Shown here piece by piece: positions 53,723 through 62,862 of a DNA stretch of 64,000 bases (position 1 is the stretch's first letter; each line of letters begins with the position of its first letter). The stretch comes from Caulobacter segnis ATCC 21756 (lineage in GTDB: Bacteria; Pseudomonadota; Alphaproteobacteria; Caulobacterales; Caulobacteraceae), in the NCBI RefSeq assembly GCF_000092285.1, contig NC_014100.1:4526001-4590000 (forward strand). Reading direction: 5' to 3'. The notes under the pieces were generated by a model. The model did no database searches, had not been told where the DNA came from, and saw only the letters and a program-made list of their open reading frames with translations. A program made the translations under genes and the position numbers.

Positions 53723-54166
53723 AGTATCGAAATCCGGATGCTGCCGGCTCACCACCGCTCCCGTCGGCCCCATCGGCGGCCGGACCGGCATGTCGGCGAG
53801 GTGGTCCATCCAGGCCGGCCGGCTCTCGACCGCCAGCTGAACCCCCGGCGTCACGGCGGACGGATCGTCGAAGGCAAAGACCGCCAGGTCGATCTTGTCG
53901 GGGCTCCACTCATAGGTCAGCGGCGTGCCGCAGGCGGCGCAGAAGCCCCGCTGAATCTTGTCCGAGCTCTGGAAGGTCGCGCGCCGGCCGCGCGTCCAGG
54001 CCAGGTCGGCCACGTTGACCGTCACCAGCGCCCCGAACGGCCCGCCGAACGCCTTCTGGCACATGCGGCAATGGCAGATGGAGGCTCGACCCACTCCAGA
54101 ATTAGGGGGCTCGCCCTCGACCCGGAACCGCGTCGCGCCGCACTGGCACCCGCCGCTTAAGCTCAT
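53711..54166 (-). CDS. GFA-family zinc protein (S-hydroxymethylglutathione synthase-like)
   Basis: A 151-aa CENP-V/GFA protein. Zinc ligands are in LSGGCQCGATRFRVEG, ICHCRMCQKAFGGPFGA and GFCAACGTPLTYEW, with seven Cys in the expected spacing. The family includes formaldehyde-glutathione adduct enzymes, but most members are of unknown activity. The C-terminus (HPDFDTPPT) runs into the intergenic repeat, so its end was probably changed by repeat insertion. It lies 3 bp after the exported phosphatase gene, likely in one operon with mtaB and dapF. Confidence 0.88.
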   Translation of the reverse strand: MSLSGGCQCGATRFRVEGEPPNSGVGRASICHCRMCQKAFGGPFGALVTVNVADLAWTRGRRATFQSSDKIQRGFCAACGTPLTYEWSPDKIDLAVFAFDDPSAVTPGVQLAVESRPAWMDHLADMPVRPPMGPTGAVVSRQHPDFDTPPT

Positions 54167-54169
54167 GAC

Positions 54170-55129
54170 CTACCCCTTCGGCGCCAGCTTGAACGTCACC
54201 TTGTAGCCGTCGTGGTCCGACAGCACGGGCTCGGACGCGCCGTCGAACGTGGCCTCCACCGCGACCGGCGTCACCGTCACCTGTTCTCCGTCGAGAAAGC
54301 CGATCAGGTCCTGGGTGTCCAGCCAGGGCGCGTCGCCGTCATAGGAGATCTGGGTGTCGCAGGCCCCGGGACGATGATGACACCAGCGGCTGACCACCTC
54401 GAACGGATAGTCGGCCATCACGTGGTTGAAGCGCTCGGGCGAGTGCATGACGTTGAAGTCGCCGCCGACGATCAGCGGCGCGCCGGGCGTACGGTCTTCC
54501 TGCATGAACCGCTTCAGCTCGTCGGCCTGCAGGCGGTGGGCCTGAGTGGCCCGGCGACGGGGCACGCCCGAGGCGCCCTTGGAGTTCAGATGGGTGTCGG
54601 CGATTTCGACCGGCGTCGGCAGGCCGGCGACCTCCAGGCTGACCAACATGGCGCCCTTGTTGGCCAGGCAGTCCAAGCCCGCGCAATAGTGGTAGGCGTG
54701 CGACTTCACCCAGTTGATCGGATGGTCGCTCAGCACCCACAGGCCGCTGGAGCCCCACTTGCCCAGGCCCTCGCCTTTGCGGCGATATTTCACGCGGCGG
54801 AAGTCGGTCTTCTGGCCCTTCAGCATGTTCGGATCGCGCTGGCCCTTGTTCGGCCCTCGCGCGACGTAGTCGTAGCCGCTCTCGTCGATCAGATCCCAGA
54901 TCTCGGAGCGAAAGCCCTCCTGGATCAGGACGACGTCGGGCTGACGTCCCGCCGCGCGCATGGCCGCCAGCTCGCGGCCGATCGCCTTCAACGCCTTGCC
55001 GCGCCCCGTTCGGACCGGCCAGGGCAGGCCCTCGACATTGTAGGTCATGACGCTGAACGTCACCGGAGGCAAGGTTTCGGCGCGCGCCGGCGCCAGCGTC
55101 AGGCTCGCGAGCAGGAAGGCGGCGGCCAA
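54170..55129 (-). CDS. Exported endonuclease/exonuclease/phosphatase family protein
   Basis: A 319-aa secreted DNase I-fold enzyme. The signal core is AAAFLLASLTLAPARA. Catalytic motifs are FSVMTYNVEGLP (Asn), VVLIQEGFRS (Glu), IADTHLNSKGA (His), IVGGDFNVMHSPERF (Asp/Asn) and the end VLSDHDGYKVTF (Asp-His). It is like bacterial sphingomyelinase/phospholipase C-type phosphodiesterases. The start is uncertain: TTG 55129 is used, but in-frame codons upstream (LIRRAL) overlap the mtaB end and would give a better basic N-terminus, so an unusual start there is possible. Substrate unknown. Confidence 0.82.
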   Translation of the reverse strand: MAAAFLLASLTLAPARAETLPPVTFSVMTYNVEGLPWPVRTGRGKALKAIGRELAAMRAAGRQPDVVLIQEGFRSEIWDLIDESGYDYVARGPNKGQRDPNMLKGQKTDFRRVKYRRKGEGLGKWGSSGLWVLSDHPINWVKSHAYHYCAGLDCLANKGAMLVSLEVAGLPTPVEIADTHLNSKGASGVPRRRATQAHRLQADELKRFMQEDRTPGAPLIVGGDFNVMHSPERFNHVMADYPFEVVSRWCHHRPGACDTQISYDGDAPWLDTQDLIGFLDGEQVTVTPVAVEATFDGASEPVLSDHDGYKVTFKLAPKG

Positions 55130-55140
55130 CGCTCGCCGGA

Positions 55141-56471
55141 TCAGGAGACCCGCTCCGCGATCACGCGCGCGCCGTCATGGCCCGTCACCTTGAAGGCGAC
55201 GATCCGGCCCGCCGGCGCCTCGCCCTCGAAACGAATCTCGGTGAAGTCCTCGGCCCGCGCCAGGCCCTCGCGCTCGACGAGGCCCGACAGGAGGCGGCCG
55301 ACCTGGCGCTCCAGGTGACGCTCCAGGCCCCGCTGACCCGCCTCGCGCAGACGGCGGGCGCGGTCCTTGATCAGCGGGCCCTTCACCGGCGGCATCCGCG
55401 CGGCGGGGGTGCCGGGGCGCGGGCTGTAGGGGAAGACGTGCAGGAAGGCGAGATCCGCCTCCTCGACCAGACGCAGGGTGTTCTCGAACGCCTCGTCGCT
55501 TTCGGTCGGGAAGCCGGCGATCAGGTCGGCGCCGAAGGCGGTGTCGGGGCGCACGCGGCGGACCTCGGCCACCAGCTTCAGGGCGTCCTCGCGGCTGTGG
55601 CGGCGCTTCATGCGCTTGAGGATCATGTTGTCGCCGGCCTGCAGCGACAGGTGCAGGTAGGGCATCAGGCGCGGCTCGGTCTCGAGCAGGGCGAAGAGGT
55701 CCGGGTCGATCTCGGCCGCGTCGATCGACGAAAGTCGAAGCCTGGGCAGGTCCGGGACCATGCGCAGGATGCGGCCGACCAGCTGGCCCAGGGTCGGCTG
55801 CTCGGGCAGGTCCGCGCCCCACGACGTGACGTCCACGCCGGTCAGCACCACTTCCTGGTAGCCCTCGGCGGCCAGCTTGCGGACCTGTTCGACCACTTCG
55901 GCGGCGGGGGCCGAGCGCGCGAGTTCCCGCGGCCATAGGGGATGATGCAGAAGGTGCAGCGGTGGTCGCAGCCGTTCTGGACCTCGACATAGGCTCGCGC
56001 GCGGTCCTTCAGGCCATCGATCAGGTGACCGGCGGTCTCCTTGACCGACATGATGTCGTTGACCCGCACGCGGCCGGTCTCCAGCAGCGCGCCGGGCGCG
56101 GCCTTCTCGGCGTTGCCGAGCACGAGGTCGACCTCGGGCATGGCGGCGAAGGCGGCCGGATCGACCTGGGCGGCGCAGCCGGTGACGATGACCCGCGCGC
56201 CCGGCCGCTCCCGGCGGGCCTTGCGGATCGCCTGGCGGGCCTGACGCACGGCCTCGTTCGTCACGGCGCAGGTGTTGAACACCACCGCGTCGGTGACGCC
56301 GTCGGCGGCGGCGCGGGCGCGGATGGCCTCGCTCTCATAGGCGTTCAGGCGGCAGCCGAACGTCACGACCTGGACGCCGTCCGGGCCGGAGGAAACGACG
56401 GCGGGACCGCCCTCCTCCCCGATCTCCGGCTTGGGCTTGGGCGTCGCCTTGATGACGGTGTAGGTCGCCAT
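55141..56471 (-). CDS. mtaB: tRNA t6A37 methylthiotransferase MtaB, frameshifted
   Basis: A radical-SAM enzyme that makes ms2t6A37 in tRNA. From ATG 56471 the UPF0004 domain is intact (VVTFGCRLNAYESEAIRARA, VVFNTCAVTNEAV, VIVTGCAAQVDP), as is the SAM cluster NGCDHRCTFCIIPYGRGNSR. The frame is then lost at the GC repeat 55915-55920; the other frame resumes at VEQVRKLAAEGYQEVVLTGV and runs through GFPTESDEAFENTLR and the TRAM domain to 55141. Removing two bases gives 442 aa, normal for MtaB. It follows dapF by 3 bp. Most likely a functional gene with an indel error. Confidence 0.9.
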
Positions 56472-56474
56472 GGC

Positions 56475-57329
56475 TTAAGCGGCGACCGCCTCGGGCAGCT
56501 TGCCGGCGAAGTCCATGCTGACCGGGCCGGTCATGATCACGTGGCCATCGCTTTCGCGCCATTCGATGGTGAGCGCGCCGCTCTCGAACTCGACCTTGGC
56601 CTTGCGGTCGGTCAGTCCCCGGCGCACGGCGGCGACCTGGGCGGCGCAGGCGCCGGTGCCGCAGGCGGCGGTCAGGCCCGCGCCCCGCTCCCAGACCTTC
56701 AGCCGGATGTGGTCGCGGCTCTCGACGTGCGCGAAGCCGACATTGACGCCCTCCGGGAACAGCGGGTGGTGCTCGACCAGGCTGCCGGTCTTGGTGGCGA
56801 ACTCGTCGCTGACCGGCGCGTCGACGAAGAAGACGACGTGCGGATTGCCCATCGAGACGCAGACCGGGGTGTGAACCCACGGGGCGTCGATCGGGCCGAC
56901 CTGCAGCTCGACGCGGGCGGTGTCCATCGCCTCGGCCAGCGGGATCTGGCTCCACTCGAGGCGCGGCGGACCCATGTCGACCGTGACCAGCTTCTCGCCG
57001 GCGGCGACGCCCGACAGGCGCCCGGCGACGGTGTCGAAGGCGACCTCGGTCTTGCCGGCCGACTGCATCAGCAGCCACGCCACGCAGCGCGTACCGTTGC
57101 CGCAGGCGCCGGTCTCCTCGCCATCCGAGTTCCAGAACCGCACATAGGCCGACGCGCCCTCGGCCTTGGGCGGGTCGATGGCGATGACCTGGTCGCAGCC
57201 GATCCCGCCGTCCCCGCGTTTGGCGATCGCACGGATCTCCTCGGGGGTCGGCTCGAAGTTCTGGGTCAGGGTCTGGACCACGACGAAGTCGTTGCCCAGG
57301 CCGTTCATCTTCAGGAAGGTGCGGCTCAT
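56475..57329 (-). CDS. dapF: Diaminopimelate epimerase
   Basis: A 284-aa racemase for the lysine/peptidoglycan pathway (LL- to meso-DAP). The start RTFLKMNGLGNDFVVVQT is typical. The two catalytic Cys are in ETGACGNGTRCVAWLLMQ and GLTAACGTGACAAQVAAVRR. The conserved fold halves are each about 130 residues. It is first of the dapF-mtaB pair. Start ATG 57329. Confidence 0.96.
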   Translation of the reverse strand: MSRTFLKMNGLGNDFVVVQTLTQNFEPTPEEIRAIAKRGDGGIGCDQVIAIDPPKAEGASAYVRFWNSDGEETGACGNGTRCVAWLLMQSAGKTEVAFDTVAGRLSGVAAGEKLVTVDMGPPRLEWSQIPLAEAMDTARVELQVGPIDAPWVHTPVCVSMGNPHVVFFVDAPVSDEFATKTGSLVEHHPLFPEGVNVGFAHVESRDHIRLKVWERGAGLTAACGTGACAAQVAAVRRGLTDRKAKVEFESGALTIEWRESDGHVIMTGPVSMDFAGKLPEAVAA

Positions 57330-57360
57330 GGTCGGGCTATATAGTGGAAAGCCAAGAAAA

Positions 57361-58161
57361 ATGCACCGCGACGATCAGCGTCAGGACAAGGGCGAACTTC
57401 GCCTCCGGGCCCGATTGCGCGCGCTGTACCATGGCGCATCGCCGACAGCGGTCCGGTTTCGCTACGCGATCATCCTGATCGACATCGCGATCATCGCCTT
57501 CTTCATCGCCGCGCCGCTGATGCAGCGGCATGGCGTGACCTTCTATCTCATCGACTATGGGGTCGCGACTTTCCTGGCGCTGGATCTGGCCGCCCGGGCC
57601 GTGGCGCACGGGGACATCAAGGCGTGGCTGAGAAAGCCGATCGTCTGGCTTGATCTGTTTGTCCTGGCGACCCTGCTGTTCCCGGCCTGGCTGTTCAACT
57701 TCGGATTCCTGCGCGTCCTGCGGCTTTGGACCCTGATCCACAGCGAGTTCTTCTGGCGCACGATCGGGCGACGCTACGACGACACCCGGGTCGAGGACGT
57801 GACCCGCGCGGCCAGCTCGCTGATCACCTTCGTCTTCGTGGTGACGGGGTTCGTCTATACGAGTTTCGCGGGCCGGCACGAGGGGATCGGCGGCTACGTG
57901 GACGCGCTCTATTTCACGGTGACCAGCCTCACGACCACCGGCTATGGCGACGTCACCTTGCCAGGCGTGTGGGGCAAGCTGCTGTCGATCGCCGTGATGC
58001 TGGGCGGGGTGTCGCTGTTCATCGGCCTGATCCAGTCGATCCTGCGGCCCCACAAGGTCGTCTACCAATGCCACGCCTGCGGCCTGCGCCGGCACGATCC
58101 GGACGCTGTCCACTGCAAAGCCTGTGGCGTTCTGCTGAACATTCCCGACGACGGGGTCTGA
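57361..58161 (+). CDS. Six-TM potassium channel with C-terminal zinc ribbon
   Basis: A 266-aa voltage-gated-like K+ channel. The N-terminal half has four helices (YAIILIDIAIIAFFIAAPLM, VWLDLFVLATLLFPAWLFNF), with a short S4-like FLRVLRLWTLIH. S5 and S6 flank the pore, which has FTVTSLTTTGYGDVTLPGVW with the TTTGYGD filter. The tail has two Cys pairs, YQCHACGLRRHDPD and VHCKACGVLLNIPD, a zinc ribbon unusual for this family. ATG 57361 is used. It diverges from dapF and may respond to metal or redox state through the ribbon. Confidence 0.9.
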   Translation: MHRDDQRQDKGELRLRARLRALYHGASPTAVRFRYAIILIDIAIIAFFIAAPLMQRHGVTFYLIDYGVATFLALDLAARAVAHGDIKAWLRKPIVWLDLFVLATLLFPAWLFNFGFLRVLRLWTLIHSEFFWRTIGRRYDDTRVEDVTRAASSLITFVFVVTGFVYTSFAGRHEGIGGYVDALYFTVTSLTTTGYGDVTLPGVWGKLLSIAVMLGGVSLFIGLIQSILRPHKVVYQCHACGLRRHDPDAVHCKACGVLLNIPDDGV

Positions 58162-58225
58162 ACTTCCTTTCTTGCGGCCCGGCAAGCTCTGGCGCTGGAG
58201 AAAATTTCCGATACCGTCCCGCGCC

Positions 58226-60364
58226 ATGATCCTGCTCCGCACCTGCTCCGCGATCGCCTTGGCCGCGATCCTGTCCTCCGTCTCGGCCACCGCGGCCACA
58301 GCGCAAGACACCGATCCTCATCTGGCCCTGGAGGGCGTCGAAACGCCCTCGTCGCTAGCCTGGGTGAAGGCGCAGAACGACAAGACCCTGCCAATCCTGT
58401 CGGCGGATCCGCGCTTCGCGGGGCTGCAGGCGAACGCCTTGACGATCCTGGCCAGCAAGGACCGGATCGCGATGCCGAACTTCATCGGCAAGACGGTCTT
58501 CAACTTCTGGCAGGACCAGACCCACGTGCGCGGCGTCTGGCGGCGCACGAGCCTGGAGTCCTACAAGTCGGCCAGTCCGCAATGGGAGACGGTGATCGAT
58601 CTGGACGCCCTGGCCGCCGCCGAGGGCAAGAACTGGATCTGGAAGGGCGCCGACTGCCGCCCCAAGACCCATGACCGGTGCCTGGTCAACCTGTCCAACG
58701 GCGGCAAGGACGCCGTCACGGTCCGCGAGTTCGACCTGACGACCAAGGCCTTCGTCGATCCGTCGGCCGGCGGCTTCGTCCTGCCCGAGAGCAAGCAGAC
58801 GATTGAGTGGCTGGACGCCGACACCCTGATCCTGACCCGCGACTGGGGTCCGGGCACGACCACCGACAGCGGCTACGGCTTCGTGATCAAGACGCTGAAG
58901 CGCGGCCAGGTCCTGGACCAGGCGGTCGAGGTCTATCGCGGCCAGAAGACGGATGTGTCGGCGCGGCCGAACGTGCTGCGCGACGCCAAGGGCAACCGGG
59001 TCGTGCTGATCGAGCAGGCGACCGACTTCTTCAACAGCCTCTATTTCGAGTGGACCCCCAACGGGCTGGCGCAACTGCCGCTTCCGAAAAAGGGTGGCGT
59101 GGTCGGCATGCTGGACGGGGCGCTGGTTGTGAAGACGGAGGAAGCCTGGACCTTCGCCAACATCACAATGCCAGCGGGCAGCCTGGCTCTCGTATCGCCT
59201 GAGCGTCTGCGTCCGGGCAACGAGATCGTGGTATCCACCGGCTGTGACCCTTGCGCGATCCTATCGCCTGGGCCTCGTCAGTCGATCGCCCAAGCCACGG
59301 TCACCGACAACCGCGTGGTCGCGGTCGTCTATGACAATGTTCGCGGGTCTCTGGTTAGCCTGGAGGACAAGGGCGATCGGGGTGGCGTGGTGAAGACCAG
59401 CCTGCCGGTCACCGACAACGCGGCCGTGACCCTGGGCTCGCATTCGGACGAGGGCGACCTCGTATTTTACACCGACGAGGGCTTCACTACCCCAACCCAG
59501 CTAAGACTAGCCGACGCGACGAAATCGACCGCTGAGACCGTCAAATCCCTGCCCGCTCAGTTCAACGCCACGAACTTGGTGGTCGAGCAGAAGTCGGCGA
59601 CGTCGAAGGACGGCACGAAGATCCCCTACTTCCTGGTCCACAGGAAGGATTGGACGCTGAACGGCCAGAACCCAACCCTGCTGCACGCCTATGGCGGCTT
59701 CAACCTGTCGAAGCTGCCGGTCTACGACCCGCTGATCGGCAAGCTGTGGCTCGAGCGCGGCGGGGCCTACGCGGTGGCCAACATCCGGGGCGGCGGCGAG
59801 TTCGGTCCGGCCTGGCACGAGGCGGCGCTCAAGGCCAATCGCCAGCGCGCCTATGACGACTATTTCGCCGTGGCCGAAAAGCTGATCGCCGACAAGGCCA
59901 CCTCGCCGCGCCACCTGGGCGCCTATGGTCGCTCGAACGGCGGGCTCCTGATGGGCGTGGCGATGACGGAGCGCCCGGACCTGTGGAACGCGGTGGTGGT
60001 CGAAAGCCCCCTACTCGACATGATCCGCTACACGGTGCTGCCCGCCGGCGCCTCGTGGATCGGCGAGTATGGCGACCCGGCCATCTCGGCCGAACGCGCC
60101 TGGATCGAGAAATACAGCCCCTATCAGAACCTGAAGCCGGGCGTGAAATACCCGCTGGCCTACATCACGACCTCGACCAAGGACGACCGCGTCCATCCGG
60201 GCCACGCCCGCAAATTCGCCGCGCGCCTGGACGACCTGAAGGTCGACCACCTCTATTTCGAGAACACCGACGGCGGCCACGCCAACGGCGCCGACCCCAA
60301 GGCCAACGCCCGCCGGTGGGCGCTGCACTACACCTACCTGTCGCGCCAGCTTATGGACCACTAG
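58226..60364 (+). CDS. Prolyl oligopeptidase family serine peptidase, copy 1
   Basis: A 712-aa exported S9A peptidase. It has a signal peptide (LRTCSAIALAAILSSVSATA), an N-terminal helical region with DPHLALEGVETPSSLAWVKA and a beta-propeller to about residue 440. The alpha/beta hydrolase follows. The nucleophile Ser is in GAYGRSNGGLLMGVAMT, the Asp in ITTSTKDDRVHPGHARKF, and the His in ENTDGGHANGADP. The conserved strand VANIRGGGEFGPAWHEAALK is present. The usual DPYxWLE motif at the N-terminus is altered. It is in tandem with a paralogue that begins next to its stop. It probably cleaves Pro-containing peptides in the periplasm. Confidence 0.9.
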   Translation: MILLRTCSAIALAAILSSVSATAATAQDTDPHLALEGVETPSSLAWVKAQNDKTLPILSADPRFAGLQANALTILASKDRIAMPNFIGKTVFNFWQDQTHVRGVWRRTSLESYKSASPQWETVIDLDALAAAEGKNWIWKGADCRPKTHDRCLVNLSNGGKDAVTVREFDLTTKAFVDPSAGGFVLPESKQTIEWLDADTLILTRDWGPGTTTDSGYGFVIKTLKRGQVLDQAVEVYRGQKTDVSARPNVLRDAKGNRVVLIEQATDFFNSLYFEWTPNGLAQLPLPKKGGVVGMLDGALVVKTEEAWTFANITMPAGSLALVSPERLRPGNEIVVSTGCDPCAILSPGPRQSIAQATVTDNRVVAVVYDNVRGSLVSLEDKGDRGGVVKTSLPVTDNAAVTLGSHSDEGDLVFYTDEGFTTPTQLRLADATKSTAETVKSLPAQFNATNLVVEQKSATSKDGTKIPYFLVHRKDWTLNGQNPTLLHAYGGFNLSKLPVYDPLIGKLWLERGGAYAVANIRGGGEFGPAWHEAALKANRQRAYDDYFAVAEKLIADKATSPRHLGAYGRSNGGLLMGVAMTERPDLWNAVVVESPLLDMIRYTVLPAGASWIGEYGDPAISAERAWIEKYSPYQNLKPGVKYPLAYITTSTKDDRVHPGHARKFAARLDDLKVDHLYFENTDGGHANGADPKANARRWALHYTYLSRQLMDH

Positions 60365-62506
60365 ATGAAGCGTCTTGTTCTCGCCCTCCTTGCTTCCACG
60401 AGCTTTATGACCCTGACCCCCGCGATCGCCGCCGACAGCGCCAAGCCCGCCGAGGCCCGCACGCCGCTTTCCGAACTCGGCAAGGACGATCCTTATCTGT
60501 GGATGGAGGAGATCGAGGGAACCCGCGCCCTCGACTGGGCCAAGGCCCAGAATGCGCGCAGCCTGGGCGTGCTGCAGGGCGACGCCCGCTACGCCGACCT
60601 TCAGGCCAACGCCTTGGCCATCCTGAACGCCAAGGATCGGGTGCCGGGCGTGTCGTTCGCCGGCGACGGGTCCTTGCGCAACTTCTGGCAGGACGCCGAT
60701 CACGTGCGCGGTCTGTGGCGCAAGACGACGCTGGACAGCTATCGCACCGCCGAGCCGGTCTGGGAGACGATCCTCGACATCGACGCGCTCACCAAGGCCG
60801 AGAACGCCAACTGGGTGTTCAAGGGAGCCAGCTGCATCCCGCCGGAGGAAACCCGCTGCCTGGTCGCCCTGTCGAACGGCGGCAAGGACGCCGTGACCGT
60901 GCGTGAGTTCGACACCACGACCAAGAGCTTCGTTCCGGGCGGCTTCGTCCTGCCCGAGGGCAAGCAGAACTACACCTGGTTGGACAAGGACACGCTGCTG
61001 GTGGCCCGCGAGTGGGCCCCGGGCGAGCTGACCGACTCCGGCTACGCCTATGTCCTGAAGACCCTGAAGCGCGGCCAGACGCTGGATCAGGCGGTCGAGC
61101 TGTTCCGAGGCCAGAAGACGGACGTCTCGGTCAGCCCCTTCGTGCTGCGCGACGCCGACGGCAAGGTCGTGGCGGTGTTGGCCCACCGGGGCGTCACCTT
61201 CTTCGAGAGCGAGGTGTACCTGCTGGAGGGCGCCAAGCCGGTGAAGCTGGACCTGCCGTTGAAGAGCTCGATCCAGGGCTATGTCGACGGCCAGATGATC
61301 GTGCTGGTGGAGCAGGACTGGCCGGCGAAGGGCTTCAAGACCGGCGACCTGATCAGCTTCGATCTCGCCAAGCTGAAGGCCGCCCCGCACAAGGCGACCG
61401 CCACCCTGGTGCTACGCCCCACCGCCCGCCAGTCGGTCGAGCAGGTCCAGACCACCCGCACCAAGCTCGTGGTCGGCATGCTAGACAATGTGAAGGGCGC
61501 CGCCAAGGTCTTCACCCACGGCCCCTCCGGCTGGACCGTCCAGAGCCTGGACCTGCCGGCCAACAGCGCCATCGGCCTGGGCTCGTCGGACGACAAGAGC
61601 GAGCGCCTGTTTGTCACCGTCACCGGCTACCTGACGCCGACCACCTACTGGCTGGCCGACGCCGGCGCGTTGAAGCTCGAACAGGTCAAGGCTTCGCCGG
61701 CGCGGTTCGACGCCTCGACCCACGTCGTCGAGCAGTTCGAGGCGACCTCGTCCGACGGCGTGAAGATCCCTTACTTCGTCGTCCGCCCCAAGGGCGTGAA
61801 GTACGACGGCCAGGCCCCCACCCTGCTCTACGCCTATGGCGGCTTCCAGGTGCCGATGACCCCCGGCTATTCGGGCGTGATGGGCAAGCTGTGGCTGGAG
61901 CGCGGCGGGACCTACGTCGTCGCCAACATCCGGGGCGGTGGCGAGTTCGGCCCGGCCTGGCACGAGGCGGGCCTGAAGGCTAACCGCCAGAAGGTCTATG
62001 ACGACTTCTTCGCCGTGTCGCAGGACCTGATCGCTCGCAAGATCACCTCGCCCCGACGCCTGGGGATCATGGGCGGCAGCAACGGCGGCCTCCTGATGGG
62101 CGTGGCCCTGACCCAGCGGCCCGAGCTCTACAACGCCGTCGTCGTGCAGGTGCCGCTGTTCGACATGATCCGCTACAGCCAGATCGGGGCCGGCGCCTCG
62201 TGGGTCGGCGAGTACGGCGACCCGGCCATCCCATCCGAACGGGCGGTGATCGCCAAGTACGACCCCTACTCCAACCTGAAGCCCGGGAAGAAGTATCCCG
62301 AGGTGTTCATCGAGACCTCGACCAAGGACGACCGCGTCCATCCGGCCCACGCCCGCAAGGCCGCGGCGCGCATGATGGAGCTGGGCTATCCGGTGCTCTA
62401 TTACGAGAACATCGACGGCGGCCACGCCGGGGCGGCCAACCTCGCCGAGACCGCCCGCCGCCAGGCGCTGGAGTACACCTATCTGACCCGCCGATTGATG
62501 GACTGA
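60365..62506 (+). CDS. Prolyl oligopeptidase family serine peptidase, copy 2
   Basis: A 713-aa paralogue starting at the base after the copy 1 stop. The signal is LVLALLASTSFMTLTPAIAA, and the S9A start DDPYLWMEEIEGTRALDWAK is intact. Ser is in GIMGGSNGGLLMGVALT, Asp in IETSTKDDRVHPAHARKA, and His in ENIDGGHAGAANLAETARRQ. Most segments align with copy 1 without gaps, so the pair is a tandem duplication. It probably shares one transcript with copy 1. Divergence of the propeller loops suggests different peptide preference. Confidence 0.92.
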   Translation: MKRLVLALLASTSFMTLTPAIAADSAKPAEARTPLSELGKDDPYLWMEEIEGTRALDWAKAQNARSLGVLQGDARYADLQANALAILNAKDRVPGVSFAGDGSLRNFWQDADHVRGLWRKTTLDSYRTAEPVWETILDIDALTKAENANWVFKGASCIPPEETRCLVALSNGGKDAVTVREFDTTTKSFVPGGFVLPEGKQNYTWLDKDTLLVAREWAPGELTDSGYAYVLKTLKRGQTLDQAVELFRGQKTDVSVSPFVLRDADGKVVAVLAHRGVTFFESEVYLLEGAKPVKLDLPLKSSIQGYVDGQMIVLVEQDWPAKGFKTGDLISFDLAKLKAAPHKATATLVLRPTARQSVEQVQTTRTKLVVGMLDNVKGAAKVFTHGPSGWTVQSLDLPANSAIGLGSSDDKSERLFVTVTGYLTPTTYWLADAGALKLEQVKASPARFDASTHVVEQFEATSSDGVKIPYFVVRPKGVKYDGQAPTLLYAYGGFQVPMTPGYSGVMGKLWLERGGTYVVANIRGGGEFGPAWHEAGLKANRQKVYDDFFAVSQDLIARKITSPRRLGIMGGSNGGLLMGVALTQRPELYNAVVVQVPLFDMIRYSQIGAGASWVGEYGDPAIPSERAVIAKYDPYSNLKPGKKYPEVFIETSTKDDRVHPAHARKAAARMMELGYPVLYYENIDGGHAGAANLAETARRQALEYTYLTRRLMD

Positions 62507-62512
62507 TCGGCG

Positions 62513-62848
62513 TTAGTGGACGGCGTTGATCCGGATCGCCGCGGGATCGACGCCGCCGGCCGGCCAGGCTCTCGTCCAACCGTATTTCAGTTCGCCCTCG
62601 CGGAAAGCGAAGCGGTCGAGGTGCTTGGCCACCACGTCCTCCAGGCGGGCAAGGCCCTCCAGGTCGGCGGCTTCGACGGTGATGTCGAGGCCGTCGGCGT
62701 GGGCGACCATGCGGCAGGTCCCCAGCGGCAGCGGGAACAGGGCCGAGGTCTCGTCGTAGCGGACCTCGAACTTGTGGCTCCAGTGCTTGGCCAGTTGGGT
62801 CATGTAGCGGGCCGCCTTGTCGGTGGCGACGCGAGCGTGGCTCTCCAT
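62513..62848 (-). CDS. DUF2218 family protein
   Basis: A 111-aa protein fitting DUF2218: ATDKAARYMTQLAKHWSHKF, FPLPLGTCRMVAHADGLDIT, DLEGLARLEDVVAKHLDRFA and the end LKYGWTRAWP. The domain is often linked to siderophore-interacting/iron reductase proteins in other bacteria (from memory). It lies 14 bp downstream of the PadR regulator on the same strand, so it is probably regulated with it by metal. Function is unproven. Confidence 0.85.
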   Translation of the reverse strand: MESHARVATDKAARYMTQLAKHWSHKFEVRYDETSALFPLPLGTCRMVAHADGLDITVEAADLEGLARLEDVVAKHLDRFAFREGELKYGWTRAWPAGGVDPAAIRINAVH

Positions 62849-62862
62849 GATCGCGCCTCCCC

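Noticed and set aside
55905-55930. mtaB as two separate genes
   Set aside because: The two frames join exactly into one family-length protein, with the radical-SAM cluster at the end of the first part and its barrel in the second.
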